DNA of 64,000 nucleotides from Gynurincola endophyticus (GTDB lineage: Bacteria > Bacteroidota > Bacteroidia > Chitinophagales > Chitinophagaceae), in the NCBI RefSeq assembly GCF_003991195.1, contig NZ_RCWL01000003.1, positions 124,001 through 188,000 of the forward strand. The letters are read 5' to 3'. Position numbers and translations under genes: made by a program. Below, one piece after another: positions 61,828 to 64,000 of this stretch. The notes under the pieces were generated by a model that searched no databases, had not been told where the DNA came from, and saw nothing but the letters and a program-made list of their open reading frames with translations. Each line of letters opens with the position of its first letter. Position 1 is the first letter of the stretch.

Positions 61828-62304
61828 ATGTTATATAAAAAGAGATTTACTCCCGAACAGGCCCTCCAGAAGCTAAAACATTACTGCGCCTACCAGGAAA
61901 GAAGCCATGCGGAAGTGAAAGAAAAGCTTTACCAGTACGGTGTTTTCAGCAATGATGTGGATAATATCATTGCTACTCTTATTGAGGAAAACTATTTGAA
62001 CGAGGAGCGTTTTGCAAAAGCTTTTGTAAGAGGGAAGTTTCGTATGAAACAGTGGGGCAAGGTAAAAATTATGCATGCTCTCAAGCAAAAACAGGTTTCT
62101 ACCTACAATCTGAAACAGGCAATGCTTGAAATTGACAATGATGAATACGCGAAAGTGCTGGCTTCTTTGGCAAAAAAGAAGTGGGATTCCATCAAGGGGG
62201 AAGGAGTAAACAGGTTTGTAAAAATGAGCAAAACAATGGATTATCTCATACAAAAGGGATTTGAAAGAAATCTTATCCAGGATGCAATGAAATTACTTGA
62301 GTAG
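61828..62304 (+). CDS. recX: Regulatory protein RecX
   Basis: A 158-aa RecX-family protein made of tandem three-helix repeats (YCAYQERSHAEVKEKLYQYG; NYLNEERFAKAFVRGKFRMK; QWGKVKIMHALKQK). RecX modulates RecA filaments. recA is not here. It is divergent from dnaN (120-bp gap) and convergent with the M28 peptidase gene. Confidence 0.92.
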   Translation: MLYKKRFTPEQALQKLKHYCAYQERSHAEVKEKLYQYGVFSNDVDNIIATLIEENYLNEERFAKAFVRGKFRMKQWGKVKIMHALKQKQVSTYNLKQAMLEIDNDEYAKVLASLAKKKWDSIKGEGVNRFVKMSKTMDYLIQKGFERNLIQDAMKLLE

Positions 62305-62307
62305 TTG

Positions 62308-62365
62308 AACAGGAAGAAACGAAGCCGGTAAAACCAAAAGGTAATTTTCTTCGCCTCTTCCTGTT
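62308..62365. terminator. Long hairpin between recX and the M28 peptidase gene
   Basis: AACAGGAAGA pairs with TCTTCCTGTT, and an inner CGAAG pairs with CTTCG across small internal loops. It sits between two convergent stops and probably serves both. Confidence 0.7.
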
Positions 62366-62387
62366 TAATCTTATTAAAATCGATCAT

Positions 62388-64000
62388 TTACTTTTTTAGA
62401 GAAGCTTCACGGATAGCTTTAAATTCAGAGCCTTCCTTCCAACCTGGGAAACTCTTTTCAAAAGCCAGTTTTTTACCTACCTGAAACAAAAGTTTAATAT
62501 CTTCAACGGCGCCTTCCATAGTCCAGGTATTTTCATCAAACTCATCACCCGGGCGGTGATATCTGCTATTGGTATATTCTTTTTTTGCTGCTTCTCCACC
62601 TTCTTTTCCTTTGGTAACCATATCAATACCAACTTCAGTATACAAAGCGGGAATACCAACCTTGGCAAAATTGAAATGGTCTGAACGGTAATAAAATCCT
62701 GACGAAGGGCTGTTTTCAAAAGCCACATAGCGGCCAACTTTTTTCGCTGCTTCTTCAAGATAATCTTCCAACTCTGATTGGCCTCTGCCAACAACAATGA
62801 TATCGGTAGTTTTTTCAAAAGGGTTTAATATGTCCATATTGATATTCGCTACTGTTTTTTTAACAGGAAAAATTGGGTTATTGGCATAATAAGCAGATCC
62901 CCATAGCCCTTGCTCTTCGGCAGTTACAGCCAGAAATACAATGGTGCGCGCGGTTTCCTGGGGCAGGCTCTTGAATGCACGGGCTACCTCAATCAGTGCA
63001 GCAGTACCGGTTGCATTGTCTAAAGCTCCGTTATAGATGGTGTCTCCTTTTTCGTCTGCTTTACCGATGCCGAGGTGGTCCCAGTGTGCGGTATAGATGA
63101 TATACTCGTCTTTCTGAGTAGTTCCTGGGATCATTCCCACTACGTTATAAGACGAATTATATTGGGTTTTTACATCAATTTTTGCAGAAACAGTGAGGTT
63201 TAATGGAGTTGCTTTGAAATCAGCGGTTTCGGCGGTTGCCAGCAAACTACTGTCTTTTCCTGCTGCGGTTAATAATTGTTTAGCAGCATCAAACGATACC
63301 CAGCCCACAATATCACATAATTGCTCTTGTTTACCTCTTGGATCGAGGCGAAGTTTTGAAGCATTCCAACTGTTTTGAACAACAGAGAAAGGATAGGCTG
63401 CGCCTTCATCGTGGTGAATGATTAAACAACCTTTAGCTCCCTGACGAGCCGCTTCTTCAAATTTATAGGTCCACCTGCCGTAATAAGTCATGGTATCACC
63501 TTTGAACAAACTTTCATTTTTACTGTAGAATCCCGGATCATTTACCAGCACCAGCACTACTTTACCTTTCACATCAATATCCTTGTAATCATTCCATCCA
63601 TATTCAGGGGCCACTACACCATATCCGGCGAATACCAATTCATTTTGATTAAAGGAAACAGACTTTTCGGTTTTTTCGGTCCAGATAACATAGTCATCGA
63701 ATCCTTTTAAAGAAAAAGTTTGCGTAGGTGTTTTAACCGACATGTTTGCTCCGGCATACGAAGTAATATTTACCATGGGAACCTGTTGCAAATAAGAGGC
63801 TCCGTTGCCTGGCTGCAGGCCTGCTTCCTGAAAAGATTTTTCAAGAAAAGCAATTGTTTTTGATTCACCGGTGGTAAAAGGTTTCCGCCCTTCAAATTCA
63901 TCAGAAGCCAGCGTTTTGATGTTGTTTTTCAAGTGTTCAACTGAAATAGCATCTAACCCGGCGGCATCACTCAAATTAGAGCTGCTATTCTTACAACTGC
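62388..64000 (-). CDS. M28 family metallopeptidase lipoprotein, 5' end cut by the window edge
   Basis: A zinc aminopeptidase of family M28 with an inserted PA domain (VKGKVVLVLVNDPGF). The two-zinc site is visible: AHWDHLG, GALDNATG, AVTAEEQG, NINMDIL and YYRSDHF. The frame continues to the right edge as SCKNSSSNLSDAAG, so the Cys just inside the edge (about 63994) is probably the lipidated residue; the TTG at 63974 is not the start. The start codon lies beyond the window. It is likely on the periplasmic side or cell surface, cutting peptides from the N-terminus. Confidence 0.92.
   Translation of the reverse strand, partial: SCKNSSSNLSDAAGLDAISVEHLKNNIKTLASDEFEGRKPFTTGESKTIAFLEKSFQEAGLQPGNGASYLQQVPMVNITSYAGANMSVKTPTQTFSLKGFDDYVIWTEKTEKSVSFNQNELVFAGYGVVAPEYGWNDYKDIDVKGKVVLVLVNDPGFYSKNESLFKGDTMTYYGRWTYKFEEAARQGAKGCLIIHHDEGAAYPFSVVQNSWNASKLRLDPRGKQEQLCDIVGWVSFDAAKQLLTAAGKDSSLLATAETADFKATPLNLTVSAKIDVKTQYNSSYNVVGMIPGTTQKDEYIIYTAHWDHLGIGKADEKGDTIYNGALDNATGTAALIEVARAFKSLPQETARTIVFLAVTAEEQGLWGSAYYANNPIFPVKKTVANINMDILNPFEKTTDIIVVGRGQSELEDYLEEAAKKVGRYVAFENSPSSGFYYRSDHFNFAKVGIPALYTEVGIDMVTKGKEGGEAAKKEYTNSRYHRPGDEFDENTWTMEGAVEDIKLLFQVGKKLAFEKSFPGWKEGSEFKAIREASLKK

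Noticed and set aside
1-64000. tRNA or rRNA genes, CRISPR arrays, insertion sequences
   Set aside because: No cloverleaf with a T-loop GTTCRANNC pattern, no direct-repeat/spacer array, and no transposase or terminal inverted repeats were seen in any gap.

Overview
The window is ordinary chromosome from a member of the Bacteroidota, most like the Chitinophagaceae or a related family. The evidence is the gene content (futalosine-pathway MqnC, an E1 alpha/beta fusion, paired M16 peptidases, and DUF5606, DUF2480 and DUF4421 proteins), the near absence of Shine-Dalgarno sequences, and promoter boxes of the TANNTTTG type used by the Bacteroidota housekeeping sigma factor. No rRNA, tRNA, CRISPR array, insertion sequence or prophage was seen. 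Genes are dense, and many are in short operons with gaps of 1-20 nt or with overlapping ends.

The most notable result is at about 50.4-54.8 kb, which looks like the chromosome origin region. The gap between nadA and a PpiD/SurA-type foldase gene (54192-54761) carries about nine DnaA-box-like 9-mers, one of them a perfect TTATCCACA, next to an AT-only stretch. About 4 kb to the left, just upstream of mnmG (gidA), are three ParB-type parS palindromes in 96 bp, the middle one an exact TGTTCCACGTGAAACA. dnaN and recX lie 6-8 kb to the right. dnaA and parAB are not in the window.

Layout. 0-6 kb: start of a secreted protein, fused 2-oxoacid dehydrogenase E1, then an M16 peptidase pair with a small membrane protein. 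6-12 kb: mqnC (menaquinone) and a 1405-aa hybrid histidine kinase. 12-17 kb: a three-gene secreted hydrolase operon (M19 dipeptidase, penicillin-acylase-type amidase, D-aminoacylase). 17-23 kb: GNAT, pseudo-rhomboid and NAMPT operon, a DUF5606 protein with an H1-like Lys/Ala tail, and an M3 peptidase. 23-27.2 kb: a metal-linked cluster in which SCO1 and a Fur-family regulator diverge from MerC around a perfect 17-bp palindrome, followed by Nfu, pirin and a Crp-like regulator. 27-34 kb: envelope and transport genes (GT39, MtgA, LysE, GH3, GT2). 34-45 kb: stress, small-molecule and thiamine genes (Usp, MDR, serine hydrolase, IMPase, ThiL, S41, nitrilase, LLM, DUF4421). 45-50.5 kb: GH63-like glucosidase, ChrA, NadD, FeoA and YbeY. 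50.5-64 kb: the origin region, foldase, DUF2480, CorA, KdsB, a fatty acid hydroxylase, DnaN, RecX and an M28 peptidase.

Four NAD-related genes are scattered through the window: NAMPT, a NadR-like nicotinamide riboside kinase, NadD and NadA. Several genes listed here start at an internal ATG rather than at the furthest upstream TTG or GTG; each case is noted. All calls come from reading the sequence and knowledge of the families; no database search was run.
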